This document shows positions 61,895-64,000 of a DNA stretch of 64,000 bases, piece after piece; within the stretch, counting starts at the first letter, position 1; every line of letters starts with the position of its first letter. Both the position numbers and the translations under genes were made by a program. Under the pieces are notes generated by a model that saw only the letters and a list, made by a program, of their open reading frames with translations, searched no databases and was not told the origin of the DNA. The stretch comes from Streptomyces sp. CNH099 (GTDB lineage: Bacteria > Actinomycetota > Actinomycetes > Streptomycetales > Streptomycetaceae): the NCBI GenBank assembly GCA_000514715.1, contig AZWL01000006.1:1-64000 (forward strand), in the 5' to 3' direction.

Positions 61895-62569
61895 TCAGCG
61901 GCTCCTCTTGGCCAGCCGCTCCACGTCCAGCAGGATCACGGCCCGCGCCTCCAGGCGCAGCCAGCCGCGGCTGGCGAAGTCCGCCAGCGCCTTGTTGACC
62001 GTCTCCCGGGAGGCGCCGACCAGCTGGGCCAGCTCCTCCTGCGTCAGGTCGTGCACGACGTGGATGCCCTCGTCCGCCTGCACGCCGAAGCGCCGCGAGA
62101 GGTCCAGCAGGGCGCGGGCGACGCGGCCCGGGACGTCGGAGAAGACCAGGTCGGACATCTGGTCGTTGGTGCGCCGCAGCCGGCGGGCGACCGCCCGCAG
62201 CAGCGCGGAGGCGACCTCGGGGCGGGCGTTCAGCCAGGGCTGGAGGTCGCCGTGGCCGAGGCCCAGCAGCTTGACCTCGGTCAGCGCCGAGGCGGTCGCC
62301 GTGCGCGGGCCCGGGTCGAACAGGGACAGCTCGCCGATCAGCTCGCCCGGGCCGAGCACGGCCAGCATGTTCTCGCGGCCGTCGGGGGAGGTGCGGTGGA
62401 GCTTGACCTTGCCGTCGGTGACGACGTACAGCCGGTCGCCGGGCTCGCCCTCGTGGAAGAGCGCTTCACCGCGCGACAGCGTCGCCTCGGTCATGGAGGC
62501 ACGCAGCTCCGCAGCCTGCTCGTCGTCGAGCGCGGCGAAGAGGGGCGCGCGCCGCAGAACGTCGTCCAC
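61895..62569 (-). CDS. crp: Crp/Fnr-family regulator Crp
   Basis: The 224-residue protein has a cAMP-binding domain (1-120: LSRGEALFHEGEPGDRLYVV, LGPGELIGELSLFDPGPRTA) with PBC residues and a helix-turn-helix (DLTQEELAQLVGASRETVNK). It is the streptomycete Crp that controls germination and secondary metabolism. GTG 62569 has GGAGAG six bases upstream. A Crp-like site lies about 90 bp upstream, suggesting autoregulation. The order with the MBL and NUDIX genes is conserved in streptomycetes. Confidence 0.93.
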   Translation of the reverse strand: MDDVLRRAPLFAALDDEQAAELRASMTEATLSRGEALFHEGEPGDRLYVVTDGKVKLHRTSPDGRENMLAVLGPGELIGELSLFDPGPRTATASALTEVKLLGLGHGDLQPWLNARPEVASALLRAVARRLRRTNDQMSDLVFSDVPGRVARALLDLSRRFGVQADEGIHVVHDLTQEELAQLVGASRETVNKALADFASRGWLRLEARAVILLDVERLAKRSR

Positions 62570-62657
62570 GAGTTCTCTCCTTGTCGGGGTGCCCGGGCGA
62601 CCGCGGGCCGTGGCTCGGTCGGCCCGTCGTTTTCCATGATGCCGGACAAGTAAAACA

Positions 62658-62671
62658 GTGCGATCAGTCAC
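62658..62671. promoter_or_regulatory. Crp-like binding site upstream of crp
   Basis: GTG-CGATCA-GTCAC fits the streptomycete Crp pattern I recall (GTG-N6-GNCAC) and, extended by one base each side, 8 of 10 positions of TGTGA-N6-TCACA. It lies 89 bp before the crp start in the 420-bp crp-drrA gap, which shows no gene. Confidence 0.5.
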
Positions 62672-62992
62672 AAGTTTGACGTACCGCAGCGTGAACCGTA
62701 CGCCAGGGGTCCGATTGGCGGCACTTTTCCGGTGGCCTTCGGCGGGTGCCCGGCGGGTTGCGCGGGGGCGCGCGGAGGGGCGCGGAGGCCCGGGCGGGCG
62801 CTCAACAAGCCGGTCGGGGCGCCCTCGCGCGGGGTGCGCGGGTTGACCCGTACGGCCCCATTCCGCTCTCAGCGAACGCACCTCCCGGAATCCGACAATA
62901 CGGACATCGTGCCGCGGTGTCAGCGCCCTGTGCGCGCCGTGCCAGCGGCCCTCGGCACGCTCCTTCCCGCAGACCGAGAAGGAGACACCCCT

Positions 62993-64000
62993 ATGACCCA
63001 CGCATTCCGGGCCGAGGGCCTGGTCAAACGGTTCGGCGCGACGACCGCGCTGGCCGGCATCGACCTCGCGGCCCGGCAGGGCACCGTCCTCGGCGTCCTC
63101 GGCCCCAACGGTGCCGGCAAGACCACGGCCGTACGCATCCTCGCCACCCTCCTCCGCCCCGACGAGGGCGTCGCGACCGTCGGCGGCCTCGACGTCGTAC
63201 GCGACGCCGGCGAGGTGCGCCGGCTCATCGGGCTCACCGGCCAGTACGCCTCGGTGGACGAGGACCTGACCGGCACCGAGAACCTCGTGCTCATCGGCCG
63301 GCTCCTCGACATGCGCACCGCCGACGCGCGGGCGCGCGCCCGCGAGCTGCTCGCGTACTTCGAGCTGGCCGAGGCCGCCGGCCGCCCGGTGAAGACGTAC
63401 TCCGGCGGCATGCGCCGCCGCCTCGACCTCGCCGCCTCCCTCGTCGGCCGGCCCGACGTCATCTACCTCGACGAGCCGACGACGGGCCTGGACCCGGTGC
63501 GCCGCGAGGACGTCTGGGGCATCGTGCGCTCCCTCGTCGGGGACGGGGTGACCGTGCTGCTCACCACCCAGTACCTGGAGGAGGCCGACGCGCTCGCCGA
63601 CGAGATCTCCGTCATCGACCACGGCCGGGTCATCGCCCACGGCACCCCGGCGGAGCTGAAGCAGCGCGTCGGCGGCCGCCACCTCGACGTGCGCCCGCTG
63701 GACCCGGCGCGGCTGCTGGAGTCGGCCGGGATCCTGGCGGCGGTGGCCGGGGCCCACCCGGAGTCGCCGACGCGCGGCATGCTGACCGTTCCCGTCGAGG
63801 GCGACGGGATGCTCACCGCGGCCGTACGCCGCCTCGACGAGGCCGGGATCGCGGTGGCCGAGCTGTCGCTGCGGCTGCCCGACCTGGACGACGTGTTCTT
63901 CACGCTCACCGGCCGCGGCACGGCCGCCCCGGCCGGGACCGCCGCTGGGCCCGCTCCCGGTTCCGGGCCCGGGACCGCCGACGCCGGCGGCACGACCCAG
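62993..64000 (+). CDS. DrrA-type ABC transporter ATP-binding protein (cut by window end)
   Basis: The 336 visible residues start at ATG 62993 after AAGGAG. The ATPase has Walker A VLGPNGAGKTTAVRIL, Q-loop TGQYASVDEDLTGTENLVLI, signature YSGGMRRRLDLA, Walker B VIYLDEPTTGLDP and the H-loop-like TTQYLEEAD (Gln replaces the common His, as in DrrA). A C-terminal accessory domain follows (about 215-310). This is the daunorubicin-resistance/multidrug exporter class, and the permease gene should lie beyond the window. No stop codon is reached. Confidence 0.9.
   Translation, partial: MTHAFRAEGLVKRFGATTALAGIDLAARQGTVLGVLGPNGAGKTTAVRILATLLRPDEGVATVGGLDVVRDAGEVRRLIGLTGQYASVDEDLTGTENLVLIGRLLDMRTADARARARELLAYFELAEAAGRPVKTYSGGMRRRLDLAASLVGRPDVIYLDEPTTGLDPVRREDVWGIVRSLVGDGVTVLLTTQYLEEADALADEISVIDHGRVIAHGTPAELKQRVGGRHLDVRPLDPARLLESAGILAAVAGAHPESPTRGMLTVPVEGDGMLTAAVRRLDEAGIAVAELSLRLPDLDDVFFTLTGRGTAAPAGTAAGPAPGSGPGTADAGGTTQ

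Overview
The window is very G+C-rich, uses GTG starts heavily, carries WblA, a paired ArsA/Crp neighbourhood, SigB/SigF-type and SigE-type sigma factors, a Nur-like operator in front of sodF and Streptomyces-style DnaA boxes. This points to a Streptomyces or a close relative in the Streptomycetaceae. No plasmid, phage or rRNA genes are visible.

Layout. 1-17.3 kb is accessory and partly decaying. It holds a cut-off fatty-acid desaturase, a GAF-SpoIIE phosphatase, a PRC-barrel chimera, an nhaA relic with two internal deletions, a SulP relic and a frameshifted cation/proton antiporter. After these come a LysR regulator and a minus-strand stress block (GlsB-like protein, SigB-type sigma, BrkB-like protein, STAS protein, UBP zinc finger). 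The stretch ends with a LURP-one/beta-helix pair, a two-component system and a secreted TIM-barrel protein. 17.5-24 kb is core: tRNA-Ser, SRP RNA, dnaX, ybaB, recR, a DUF5063 protein and aspartokinase. 24-35 kb carries a SigE-type sigma/partner pair, SURF1, an S9 peptidase, an orphan DNA methyltransferase, sodF, a PL8 lyase and a GNAT protein. 35-42 kb has a PLP enzyme/MFS pair, a methyltransferase, a DinB-like protein and a second sigma/partner module ending in an L,D-transpeptidase.

42.1-50.1 kb is the most unusual block. It contains a STAND/TPR protein with a degenerate P-loop, a GT-B-like gene split by a 7-bp tandem repeat, a membrane-anchored TIR protein, an SPFH/flotillin-like protein, and a TIR-TIR-GUN4 protein overlapping the SPFH gene. 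The STAND, both TIR and the SPFH genes each contain a rare TTA codon, so translation should depend on the bldA tRNA. I infer a candidate NAD-linked signalling or defence module at the membrane. This is not shown experimentally.

50-64 kb starts with a divergent TetR/SDR pair with two operators and a tRNA-Pro. It then becomes conserved core: metallophosphoesterase, YqeY, class A PBP, wblA, two ArsA-like ATPases, DUF4177, RidA, NUDIX, MBL hydrolase and crp. It ends in a DrrA-type ABC ATPase that runs off the window.
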